Assembly: GCA_009837445.1 (NCBI GenBank) | Contig: VXTM01000015.1 | Location: 18,301 to 82,300, forward strand | DNA length: 64,000 nt | Origin: Acidimicrobiaceae bacterium | Lineage (GTDB): Bacteria > Actinomycetota > Acidimicrobiia > Acidimicrobiales > Aldehydirespiratoraceae | Reading direction: 5' to 3' | Shown here: positions 7,838-15,401 of the stretch, in pieces | How positions within the stretch are numbered: the first letter of the stretch is position 1 | Layout of the letters: the number at the start of each line of letters is the position of its first letter | Program-made: the position numbers and the translations under genes | The notes under the pieces: generated by a model | Told to the model about the DNA's origin: nothing | The model's database searches: none | Seen by the model: the letters and a program-made list of their open reading frames with translations, nothing else

Positions 7838-9097
7838 ATGCTCTTAGCCGCTTCCACCCAAAGAACCATCGGGTTCGTCATCCTGGCCATCGTCTTCGTC
7901 GGGTATGTCGTCTACCTGATCCTGAACTCGCGGTCGGCCCGCGACGAGGTGGGCAGCGAGATCGAGCTGGCGCCCAACCGCAAGCCCTACCTGGAGGACG
8001 AGGAGCTCGAGGGCACCAAGCTCGACAAGTCGCTGCTGGCCGGCCTGGCCATGCTGGCCATTATCGGGGTGGGCCTGCCGCTGTACTGGCTGGGCGAGCC
8101 GGGGCGCCACGAGGGCCTGATAAAGGACACCGACCGCATCTTCGCCGACCGGGGCGGCGAGCTGTACGTTGACGGCGCCGACTGCCAGCAGTGCCATGGG
8201 GCCGAGGGAACCGGCGGATCCGCGCCGGTCACGCTCACCGACGCGGATGGCAACTTCGTGGCCACGGTGGCATGGACCGCTCCGGCCCTCAACACCGTGC
8301 TGTCCCGCCACAGCGAGGACGAGGTGCGCCACGTACTCAACTACGGCCGGAACAACGTCATGCCGGCGTGGGGCGCCCCCGGCGGCGGCCCCCTCACCGA
8401 GCAGCAGATCGAGTACCTGATCCGCTACATGAGGCGCATCCAGATCCCCGAGTCGGAGCTGCGTGAGATCGTCGACACCGGCGCCCGCGAGGGCATAGCC
8501 GAGCATCTCGGGGTCTCCGCGGACGATCCGGTCGTGGACGACTGGCTCGCTGCGGTGGACTCAGCCGTCGAGGAGGCCCGCTCCATGGCCCTGGCCGCCG
8601 ACCAGTCGCTGGCCGGTAGCCCCGAGGGCATCAGGCGGGCCGGACTGGAACTGCTCGCCTCCGGGCAGGCGCCCGGCAGCGAGCTCTACCGGACCTACGG
8701 TGAGATCCTGTTCAACAATGCGGCCGCGGGCGGTACCTACAACTGCGCGAGATGCCATACGTACGGCTGGTCCTTCGATGCCACCACCGACGGCGATGAC
8801 AGCATCGACGGCCATGCCGGGCCGATCCTGGAGGAGTACAACGTCGGCGGTGGCTTCTTCGGGCCGAACCTGACCGGGGGCACCACGCTGGACCAGTTCG
8901 AGACCGCGGCCCTGCACGCCGACTTCATCTCAGCCGGCCAGACCATCGGGCAGACCTACGGCCGCGGCGGCTCCGGAGGCAATGGGCAGATGCCGGGCTT
9001 CGGTCCCCGCACCGACGACGATCTCGAAGTCACCTACCCGGCAACACTCACCCAGGACCAGATCGACGCCATCGTCGCGTTCGAAAGGAACCTCTGA
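7838..9097 (+). CDS. qcrC: membrane-anchored diheme cytochrome c of the bc complex
   Basis: The 419-residue protein has two c-type heme sites, CQQCH (residue 116) and CARCH (residue 303). Each is followed by a plausible Met ligand (NNVMPAWG and NGQMPGFG). Two hydrophobic segments at about residues 8-28 and 66-84 anchor it to the membrane, with the heme domains outside. The arrangement is a diheme subunit replacing a mono-heme c1 and soluble c, a known solution in actinobacteria. It is the electron exit of the complex, probably to a terminal oxidase encoded elsewhere. Confidence 0.88.
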   Translation: MLLAASTQRTIGFVILAIVFVGYVVYLILNSRSARDEVGSEIELAPNRKPYLEDEELEGTKLDKSLLAGLAMLAIIGVGLPLYWLGEPGRHEGLIKDTDRIFADRGGELYVDGADCQQCHGAEGTGGSAPVTLTDADGNFVATVAWTAPALNTVLSRHSEDEVRHVLNYGRNNVMPAWGAPGGGPLTEQQIEYLIRYMRRIQIPESELREIVDTGAREGIAEHLGVSADDPVVDDWLAAVDSAVEEARSMALAADQSLAGSPEGIRRAGLELLASGQAPGSELYRTYGEILFNNAAAGGTYNCARCHTYGWSFDATTDGDDSIDGHAGPILEEYNVGGGFFGPNLTGGTTLDQFETAALHADFISAGQTIGQTYGRGGSGGNGQMPGFGPRTDDDLEVTYPATLTQDQIDAIVAFERNL

Positions 9098-9098
9098 G

Positions 9099-10124
9099 AT
9101 GGGACATGTGATCGCCGGGCTCGCGTGGGATCCCGAGATCCGCGGCTTCATGGCGGTGTTCGCGGGCGTAATCGTGCTGATGGGCTCGGTCTGGCTGCTG
9201 CTCGCCCTCAACACCGGCACCCGGCTGGGAACCCTCGTCGCCACCGCCGGCTTCTTCGGCTGGATGGTGATCATGGCCGCGGTGTGGTGGATCTACGGCA
9301 TCGGTTGGGCTGGCGACACCCCGACCTGGCAGCTGCAGGAGATCAACGTGGGCGACCTCGACGCGGCAGCATTGGAGGAGGCCAGAGTGCTGCCCGACCT
9401 CCCCGAGCTCCCGACCGCGTTCGAACTCGTCGTCAACTCCAACGACCCGGTGGCGCAGGCCGAGTTCGGTGTCGTCACCCGCGACACGCTCACACCGGAC
9501 CAGATCGAAGGGCTCAGCGGCTCCGAGATCGACGAGCTGGTCGCCGACGAGCTGGCCCGCAACCAGGCCACGACGCTGTCGGAGTTGGCCTCCGTGTCGC
9601 CGAGCCTGATCGCGGATGCAGAGGCGACGGGCCGGATCGCACTAGGCGGCTGGGAGCTGCTGTCCACCGCCGAGGCGGGCGAAGCGCAGGCATCGGCGGT
9701 GGCGATGCTGCTGGAGAGCCCGGACCTGACGTTCGTCTCCCAGGACGACTTCAAGCTGCTCGACGCCTACACCGTCGGCGGGAAGCGGGGCCTGCCCGAC
9801 AACCCGAATCGCTGGGACCGGATCTGGACCCAGATTCGCACCGCCCTGACCATCACCCATCCCACCCGCTACGGGGTGGTGCAGGTCCAGGAGGTGATCG
9901 ATCAGCCGCTGGTTCCCGGCCAGCCGCCGCCCCGACCTGTCGTCGACGAGTCCAAGCCGGTGATCTCGGTGATCATGATCCGAGACCTGGGCAACCTTCG
10001 CCTCAAGCCCGCGCTGGTGACGCTCGGCTCGCTGTGCATCTTCGTAGCGCTGTGCCTGTTCCTGCACGAGCGCGACAAGTTGGCCTGGCGCCAGCGAGAG
10101 GCCGGCACGCCAGCCGGCACCTGA
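9099..10124 (+). CDS. hypothetical membrane protein, last gene of the cytochrome operon
   Basis: The 341-residue product starts at the ATG immediately after the cytochrome c stop. It has two N-terminal helices (about residues 17-36 and 43-66), a long extracytoplasmic or cytoplasmic domain of roughly 230 residues without recognisable motif or heme site, and one C-terminal helix (about 305-325). I do not recognise a family. Its place between the bc subunits and nuoA, with only 3 bp to nuoA, suggests an accessory subunit or assembly factor of the respiratory chain. Confidence 0.75.
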   Translation: MGHVIAGLAWDPEIRGFMAVFAGVIVLMGSVWLLLALNTGTRLGTLVATAGFFGWMVIMAAVWWIYGIGWAGDTPTWQLQEINVGDLDAAALEEARVLPDLPELPTAFELVVNSNDPVAQAEFGVVTRDTLTPDQIEGLSGSEIDELVADELARNQATTLSELASVSPSLIADAEATGRIALGGWELLSTAEAGEAQASAVAMLLESPDLTFVSQDDFKLLDAYTVGGKRGLPDNPNRWDRIWTQIRTALTITHPTRYGVVQVQEVIDQPLVPGQPPPRPVVDESKPVISVIMIRDLGNLRLKPALVTLGSLCIFVALCLFLHERDKLAWRQREAGTPAGT

Positions 10125-10127
10125 GCC

Positions 10128-10625
10128 GTGCTCGGCCAGTACCTACCGCTGCTGGCGCTGTTCGCTCTGGCCGCGCTGTTCGCGGCCGGGAGCTTCGTGG
10201 CATCGGGGCTGCTGGCGCCTCGCCGGCCGACCGTTCCAAAGCTGGATCCCTACGAGTGCGGGATCGTTCCCGCCCGGGAGACCCCGGAGCGCTTCCCGGT
10301 GCGGTTCTTCCTGGTGGCGATGATCTTCATCGTCTTCGACGTGGAGATCGTGCTGTTCTACCCTTATGCCGTGGCCCGTGGGGGGCTCGGGCTGTTCGGG
10401 CTGGTAGCCCTGCTCATATTCACCTTCGCAGTGTTCGAGTCGTTCGTGTACCTGATCGGAGCGGGAGCACTGGAATGGGGGCCGGCGTCGAAGCCCCGGC
10501 GCTCCGCCGGCGACGCTGAAGCCGCGGTCTCCGACCCCATGGTGTCGGAGACCCGGACCGCTCGTAGCACCGTGCGCCGGGTGGGTCTCGAGGGTCGCCT
10601 CCCCGAACCGCAGGAGGTGACGTAA
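10128..10625 (+). CDS. nuoA: NADH-quinone oxidoreductase subunit A (operon 1)
   Basis: NuoA is a small membrane subunit next to the quinone channel. The product has the three expected helices, the conserved KLDPYECG motif in the first loop and [10 protein letters not shown] in helix 2. At 165 residues it is longer than the usual 115-130 because of a roughly 40-residue polar C-terminal tail. The GTG at 10128 follows the preceding gene by 3 bp, and the stop overlaps the nuoB start region, so complex I 1 appears to be transcribed with the cytochrome operon. Confidence 0.95.
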   Translation: MLGQYLPLLALFALAALFAAGSFVASGLLAPRRPTVPKLDPYECGIVPARETPERFPVRFFLVAMIFIVFDVEIVLFYPYAVARGGLGLFGLVALLIFTFAVFESFVYLIGAGALEWGPASKPRRSAGDAEAAVSDPMVSETRTARSTVRRVGLEGRLPEPQEVT

Positions 10626-11221
10626 TGGGGGTTGGGAACCAGCTGGAGGAGCTGCGGGAGCGCGGCCTGGAGGGCATCCAGCACAACTTCATGACGGCCA
10701 GGCTGGAGAGCCTGGTCAAGTGGTCCCGGGCCCGCAGTTGCTGGCCGGCGACCTTCGGCCTGGCCTGCTGCGCCATCGAAATGATGGCTACCGGGGCAGC
10801 CCACTACGACCTCGCCCGCTACGGCATGGAAGTGTTCCGGGCCTCGCCCCGCCAGGCGGACCTGATGATCGTGGCCGGCCGCGTGTCCCAGAAGATGGCC
10901 CCGGTGCTGCGCCAGATCTACGACCAGATGATGGAGCCCAAGTGGGTGATCTCCATGGGGGTGTGCGCGTCCAGTGGAGGCATGTTCAACAACTACGCGA
11001 TCGTCCAGGGAGTCGACCAGGTCGTGCCCGTCGACGTGTACGCGCCGGGATGCCCGCCGGGCCCGGAGACGCTGATGCACGCCATCTTCACGCTCCACCA
11101 TCAGATCACCTCGGGCGAGCTGCTGGCCCGGCGGTCGGCGGCCGGCGACGCCGGAGCCGGCCTCGTGGTTGAGCAGCTCGACGGCCAGACGGCCACTTCG
11201 GTGATCCGCCGCGATGGCTGA
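10625..11221 (+). CDS. nuoB: NADH-quinone oxidoreductase subunit B (operon 1)
   Basis: NuoB holds cluster N2, the last iron-sulfur centre before quinone. The paired cysteines in LACCAIEMM, a third in [10 protein letters not shown] and a fourth in [10 protein letters not shown] provide the ligands. The 198-residue length is normal with a modest C-terminal tail. The start overlaps the nuoA stop by one base, and the gene overlaps nuoC by eight. Confidence 0.95.
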   Translation: MGVGNQLEELRERGLEGIQHNFMTARLESLVKWSRARSCWPATFGLACCAIEMMATGAAHYDLARYGMEVFRASPRQADLMIVAGRVSQKMAPVLRQIYDQMMEPKWVISMGVCASSGGMFNNYAIVQGVDQVVPVDVYAPGCPPGPETLMHAIFTLHHQITSGELLARRSAAGDAGAGLVVEQLDGQTATSVIRRDG

Positions 11222-11702
11222 GCGTTACGGAGCCATCGCCGGGGCCGAACAGCCGTCCCGGGGCCAGGCTGTCGTCCACCCCTCCCGGAGCGAATGGTGT
11301 GACGTTGCCGCGGCCGCCCGCGCCGATGGATTCGACCAGCTCATCGACCTCACCGCGGTGGACTACCTGACCTACGGAGCGGACCGGGGCCTGCCCGATC
11401 AGGTGGCGCCCGAGCGCTTCGAGGTGGTGGCCAGCCTGATGTCCCACGAGCGGCGGGAGCGGCTGCGCATGCGGGTGCAGGTGCCCGCCGATGATCCGAC
11501 CCTGCCCACCCTCTTCGACCTCTGGCCCGGATCGGAGAGCCTCGAGCGCGAGGTCTACGACATGTTCGGCATCGTGTTCGAGGGTCATCCCGACCTCTCA
11601 CGCATCCTGATGCCGGAGGACTGGCCGGGCCATCCGCTGCGCAAGGACTACGACGTGGGCCAGATACCTGTCCAGTTCAAAGCGGCCTCCAACGTCAGGT
11701 AG
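11214..11702 (+). CDS. nuoC: NADH-quinone oxidoreductase subunit C (operon 1)
   Basis: The 162-residue protein is a 30-kDa-type subunit that packs against NuoD in the connecting arm. It ends in the family signature: [18 protein letters not shown], then [23 protein letters not shown]. NuoC and NuoD are separate here, unlike the fused NuoCD of enterobacteria. The start overlaps nuoB by eight bases. Confidence 0.93.
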   Translation: MAERYGAIAGAEQPSRGQAVVHPSRSEWCDVAAAARADGFDQLIDLTAVDYLTYGADRGLPDQVAPERFEVVASLMSHERRERLRMRVQVPADDPTLPTLFDLWPGSESLEREVYDMFGIVFEGHPDLSRILMPEDWPGHPLRKDYDVGQIPVQFKAASNVR

Positions 11703-11716
11703 CACCCGCCGACGCG

Positions 11717-13054
11717 ATGAGCATCACCGACACCGCCCCCTCCGACTCCGCAGACACCGGCGCCGGCGCGGCATCGGCCGAGGCTGACCGGGCTGCCGAA
11801 CGGGTCCGCCGGCGCGAACCGTCGGCGGTGCTGCGCATGTCGGAGGCCGAGGCGGCCGCCATTGGGGGAGACCCCGACGACGCCGACGACGACGAGCTGG
11901 TGTTGCTCAACATGGGCCCGTCGCATCCCTCTACCCACGGTGTGCTGCGGTTGATGCTGGAACTCTCCGGCGAGACAGTGCTGCGCTCCAAGCCGGTGAT
12001 CGGCTACCTCCACACCGGCATGGAGAAGACGGGCGAGCAGCTCACCTACATGCAGGGCGGCACCAACGTGACCCGCATGGACTACGCCTCGCCGCTGTTC
12101 AACGAACTGGCGTTCTGCCTGGCCACGGAGCGGCTCCTGGGAATCGACGTGCCGGAGCGGGCGACATGGATCCGGATGCTCATGTGCGAGCTCAACCGGG
12201 TCAGCTCCCACCTGCTGTTCATGGCCACCAACGGCATGGACCTCGGGGCGGTGTCGATGATGATCTACGGGTGGCGCGAGCGCGAGGAAGTGCTGCGCTT
12301 CTTCGAGAAAGTCACCGGCCTGCGGATGAACCACAACTACATCCGGCCCGGCGGGGTGGCCGCCGACCTGCCCGCGGACTGGCGCACCGATGTGGCCCGG
12401 CTGATCGAGTTGATCGAGCCCCGCCTCACCGAGTACGACACCCTGCTCACCGGCCAGCCCATCTGGCGTGAGCGGCTCCAGGGAGTCGGGGTGATCAGCG
12501 CGGCCGAGGCCGTCGCGCTGGGGGCCACCGGGCCGCTCCTGCGGGGCGCGGGAATGGCTTGGGACCTGCGGCGCGACGAGCCCTACCTGTTCTATGACCA
12601 GGTCGACTTCGACGTCATCGTGGGCACCCACGGCGACTGCTACGACCGCTACGCCATACGGCTCAACGAGATCCGGGAGTCGCTGCGCATCGTCGCTCAG
12701 ATCATCGAGGCCATGCCCTCGGGCGACTACCGGGTCCAGGACAAGAAGGTGACCCCGCCGCCGCGGTCGCGCATCGACGCCTCGATGGAGGCTCTGATAC
12801 ACCACTTCAAGATCTTCACCGAAGGATTCAAGGTGCCGCCCGGCGAGGCTTACGCCGCGGTCGAGTCACCCCGTGGTGAGCTGGGCGTCTACCTGGTGAG
12901 CGACGGCACCTCGGTGCCGTACCGGGTGCATGTGCGGGCCCCGAGCTTCATCAACCTCCAGACCCTTCCACACCTGATGCAGAACGGCCTAATCGCTGAC
13001 GGTGTGGCCATCATCTCCTCGGTCGACCCGATCATGGGTGAGGTGGACCGGTGA
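11717..13054 (+). CDS. nuoD: NADH-quinone oxidoreductase subunit D (operon 1)
   Basis: NuoD is the 49-kDa-type subunit that forms the quinone-binding pocket with NuoB. The pocket His is visible in HPSTHGVLR and the pocket Tyr in QLTYMQGG. The 445-residue length includes an N-terminal extension of about 50 residues rich in Ala, Glu and Arg before the conserved LLNMGPSHP start. The last codons (GEVDR, stop) are echoed 140 bp downstream just before nuoE, on the far side of a palindromic element. Confidence 0.95.
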   Translation: MSITDTAPSDSADTGAGAASAEADRAAERVRRREPSAVLRMSEAEAAAIGGDPDDADDDELVLLNMGPSHPSTHGVLRLMLELSGETVLRSKPVIGYLHTGMEKTGEQLTYMQGGTNVTRMDYASPLFNELAFCLATERLLGIDVPERATWIRMLMCELNRVSSHLLFMATNGMDLGAVSMMIYGWREREEVLRFFEKVTGLRMNHNYIRPGGVAADLPADWRTDVARLIELIEPRLTEYDTLLTGQPIWRERLQGVGVISAAEAVALGATGPLLRGAGMAWDLRRDEPYLFYDQVDFDVIVGTHGDCYDRYAIRLNEIRESLRIVAQIIEAMPSGDYRVQDKKVTPPPRSRIDASMEALIHHFKIFTEGFKVPPGEAYAAVESPRGELGVYLVSDGTSVPYRVHVRAPSFINLQTLPHLMQNGLIADGVAIISSVDPIMGEVDR

Positions 13055-13190
13055 GGCCCGTTCGTCCCGGCGGCGGCGTCCTTCGTCCCGGCGACGGCCA
13101 CCGGCACTCGCTTGCTCGCACGGGCTTCGCCCTACTCGCTCGCAAGTCGAGCGCCGGTGTCCGCCGCCTGTCGATGCGCGAGGTCGACCG
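13055..13190. repeat. palindromic element between nuoD and nuoE (copy 1)
   Basis: This 136-bp stretch has nested inverted repeats: CACCGGC (13099-13105) with GCCGGTG (13153-13159), CTTGC (13111-13115) with GCAAG (13142-13146), and a GGGC-TTC-GCCC core (13122-13132). The 20 bases around the core match copy 2 at 19 positions. A 15-bp sequence with one mismatch, containing the nuoD stop, occurs at 13040-13054 and 13180-13194. An internal near-repeat TTCGTCCCGGCG lies at the left end. I see no gene in it. Confidence 0.8.
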
Positions 13191-13805
13191 GTGACGCTCA
13201 GTCCTGCCAACGAGGCGCTGGCTGCTGAGATCATTGGTTGGTTCCCCCGGCCCCGATCGGCTCTCATCCCGCTCCTGCACCTCGCCCAGGCTCAGGACGG
13301 GTACCTCACCGACGAGGCCATGCGCCGTGTCGGAGAACTGGTGGGGGCCACCCCGGCCGAGGTGAAGGGAACGGCCGGCTTCTACGAGATGTTCCGCTTC
13401 GAGCCGGTGGGCACCTACCTCGTGAACGTCTGCACCAACATCTCGTGCCTGCTGTGGGGCGGCGAGGAGCTGCTGGAGCACGCCTGCGAGTCGCTAGATG
13501 TGGAGGTGGGCGGCACCACCGATGACGGCATGTTCACCGTCGAGGAGGCGGAGTGCGTCGCGGCCTGCACCGAGGCCCCGTGCCTGCAGGTCAACTACCG
13601 CTATCGCGGCCGGGTAAGCCCAGCCGACTTCGACCGCCTGATCGAGGACCTGCGCGCCGGCCGGACCAGCATTGCCGGCCATGGTGTTCTGGCCCAGGTG
13701 CGTCAGTCGATACCGGCCGACCGCCTGGCCGGGGTGGTCCCGCCCGAGCAGGCCCGCGAGGCCCCGGTGTGGTTGGCGCGCAACGAAGCCGGAGCGAGCG
13801 GCTGA
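13191..13805 (+). CDS. nuoE: NADH-quinone oxidoreductase subunit E (operon 1)
   Basis: NuoE carries cluster N1a and belongs to the NADH-oxidising module. Ligand cysteines are in VCTNISC and ECVAAC. The protein starts TLSPANEALAAEI from a GTG at 13191, which lies within the duplicated nuoD-end motif; earlier in-frame codons run through the palindromic element. The length is 204 residues, with a C-terminal tail of about 40 residues beyond the thioredoxin-like fold. The stop overlaps the nuoF ATG. Confidence 0.93.
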   Translation: MTLSPANEALAAEIIGWFPRPRSALIPLLHLAQAQDGYLTDEAMRRVGELVGATPAEVKGTAGFYEMFRFEPVGTYLVNVCTNISCLLWGGEELLEHACESLDVEVGGTTDDGMFTVEEAECVAACTEAPCLQVNYRYRGRVSPADFDRLIEDLRAGRTSIAGHGVLAQVRQSIPADRLAGVVPPEQAREAPVWLARNEAGASG

Positions 13806-15262
13806 TGGGCGCGCCGTCCGCGACCGGCGGCTACCTCGCGCCCCTGCCGGACCGGTCGGCCGGTGCCGGCTATCTCCAGCACGCGCCGGGCTACGTGCTC
13901 AACGACGGGCCGAAGCTCATCACGGGCCGGTTCGTTCACGAGGACTCCTTCACGCTGGAGCGCTCGGTTGCCACCGGCGGCTACGAGGGGCTGAGGGCCG
14001 CGCTGGAGATGACGCCGGCTGCGGTGCACGACGAGGTGCGGGCCGCGACCCTGCTGGGCAGGGGAGGCGCCGGGTTCCCCGCCGGTGTCAAGTGGGGCTT
14101 CCTGCCCCCGGGCAAGCGCCCATACTACCTAGTAGTCAACGGCGACGAGAGCGAGCCGGGCACCTACAAGGACCGGCTGCTCATGGAGCGCGACCCCCAC
14201 CAACTCATCGAGGGGTGCCTCATCGCCTGCTACGCGCTGGGGCTGCAGCAGTGCTTCTTGTACGTGCGGGGCGAGATGGCCCTGGCCCAGGAGCGCATCG
14301 CGGCCGCCCTCAACGACGCCTACGAGGCCGGCTACGTGGGCCGCGAGATCTGCGGCAGCGACTTCTCGGTGGACATAGTGATGGCGTGGGGCGCGGGCGC
14401 CTACATCGTGGGCGAGGAGACCGCGCTGATCGAGAGCCTCGAGGGCCGCAGGGGCATGCCCCGCCTCAAGCCGCCCTACTTCCCGGCCGCAGTAGGCCTG
14501 TACGGGCAGCCGACCATCGTCAACAACGTCGAGACGCTCTCCAACCTGCCGTGGCTCATGGTCAACGGCTCCGAGGCCTACAAGGGACACGGCTCGGAGT
14601 CGTCACCGGGCACGCGGATGTTCGCGGTTTCGGGCCACCTCCGCCGCCCCGGGGTGTACGAGGTTGAGCACGGGGTGACCACCTTCCGGGAGCTGATCTA
14701 CGGCGACAACTTCTGCCGCGGCATCCGCGACGGCAACGAGCTGAAGATGTTCATCCCCGGCGGGGGCTCGGCGCCGTGGTTCTTCGAGGACCACTTGGAC
14801 CTGCCGCTGGAGGCTCGCCCGGTCGGTGCGGCCGGGTCGATGCTGGGATCGGGCGCCATCGTGATCATGGACGACACGACCGACGCGGTGCGGGCCGCCT
14901 GGCGGGTCGTGAAGTTCTTCGCCCGCGAGTCGTGCGGCAAGTGCACGCCGTGCCGGGAGGGAACGACCTGGCTGGAGCAGATCCTGCGGCGCATCCTCGA
15001 CGGGGAGGGGCGCCCGTCCGACATCGACCTGTTGCTTGACATCGGCGACAACATCAGCCCCGGCCCCTACCCGGTCGCCGCCCACGACGGTGCGGAGGCG
15101 GTGCCGTTCCCGCCCCGCCAGACCACGATCTGCCCGCTCGGGCCGTCGGCAGTGGCGCCGGTGGTGTCGACCATCCGCCGCTTCCGCCACGAGTACGAGG
15201 CCAAGATCACCCGCCGGGACCCCATCCCGATAGAGGTAGTCCCCGTCGGAGCAGCCCGATGA
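13805..15262 (+). CDS. nuoF: NADH-quinone oxidoreductase subunit F (operon 1)
   Basis: NuoF binds NADH and FMN and carries cluster N3. The glycine-rich nucleotide site reads GRGGAGFPAGVKW, and the FMN/NADH region has NGDESEPGTYKDR. The N3 ligands are in SCGKCTPCREG plus a late Cys in TTICPLGPSA. The 485-residue length is slightly above the usual 430-450. The ATG at 13805 overlaps the nuoE stop. A 139-bp gap with a palindromic element follows. Confidence 0.95.
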   Translation: MGAPSATGGYLAPLPDRSAGAGYLQHAPGYVLNDGPKLITGRFVHEDSFTLERSVATGGYEGLRAALEMTPAAVHDEVRAATLLGRGGAGFPAGVKWGFLPPGKRPYYLVVNGDESEPGTYKDRLLMERDPHQLIEGCLIACYALGLQQCFLYVRGEMALAQERIAAALNDAYEAGYVGREICGSDFSVDIVMAWGAGAYIVGEETALIESLEGRRGMPRLKPPYFPAAVGLYGQPTIVNNVETLSNLPWLMVNGSEAYKGHGSESSPGTRMFAVSGHLRRPGVYEVEHGVTTFRELIYGDNFCRGIRDGNELKMFIPGGGSAPWFFEDHLDLPLEARPVGAAGSMLGSGAIVIMDDTTDAVRAAWRVVKFFARESCGKCTPCREGTTWLEQILRRILDGEGRPSDIDLLLDIGDNISPGPYPVAAHDGAEAVPFPPRQTTICPLGPSAVAPVVSTIRRFRHEYEAKITRRDPIPIEVVPVGAAR

Positions 15263-15276
15263 CCGGCGCACGGCCG

Positions 15277-15379
15277 CCGGTCGGCGGGTCCTGTCGTCGA
15301 GCTCGGGACGACCGACACGGGCTTCGCCCTATTCGTCGGTCGTCCCGACTCGCCGCCACCCCCCGACCTCACCGGTCGC
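15277..15379. repeat. palindromic element between nuoF and nuoG (copy 2)
   Basis: A perfect 13-bp inverted repeat (15304-15316 with 15335-15347) encloses the GGGC-TTC-GCCC core at 15319-15329. Read on the minus strand, its two ends match copy 3 inside nuoG at 24 of 26 bases (GCGACCGG end) and 19 of 20 bases (CGACAGGACCCGCCG box). Only the hairpin arms differ between copies, and each pair remains self-complementary. No reading frame of note lies in 15263-15401. Confidence 0.88.
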
Positions 15380-15401
15380 ACAGGATCTCGGGGGCCGCGT
15401 C

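Noticed and set aside
13055-13190. CRISPR-like or tRNA-like structure in the nuoD/nuoE gap.
   Set aside because: There are no regularly spaced repeats with unique spacers and no cloverleaf; the structure is a nested palindrome with a GGGCTTCGCCC core.
13805-15262. Frameshift or fusion between nuoE and nuoF because one open frame spans both.
   Set aside because: NuoE is complete in its own frame, and NuoF begins at a well-placed ATG overlapping the NuoE stop; the upstream extension is only an open shadow.
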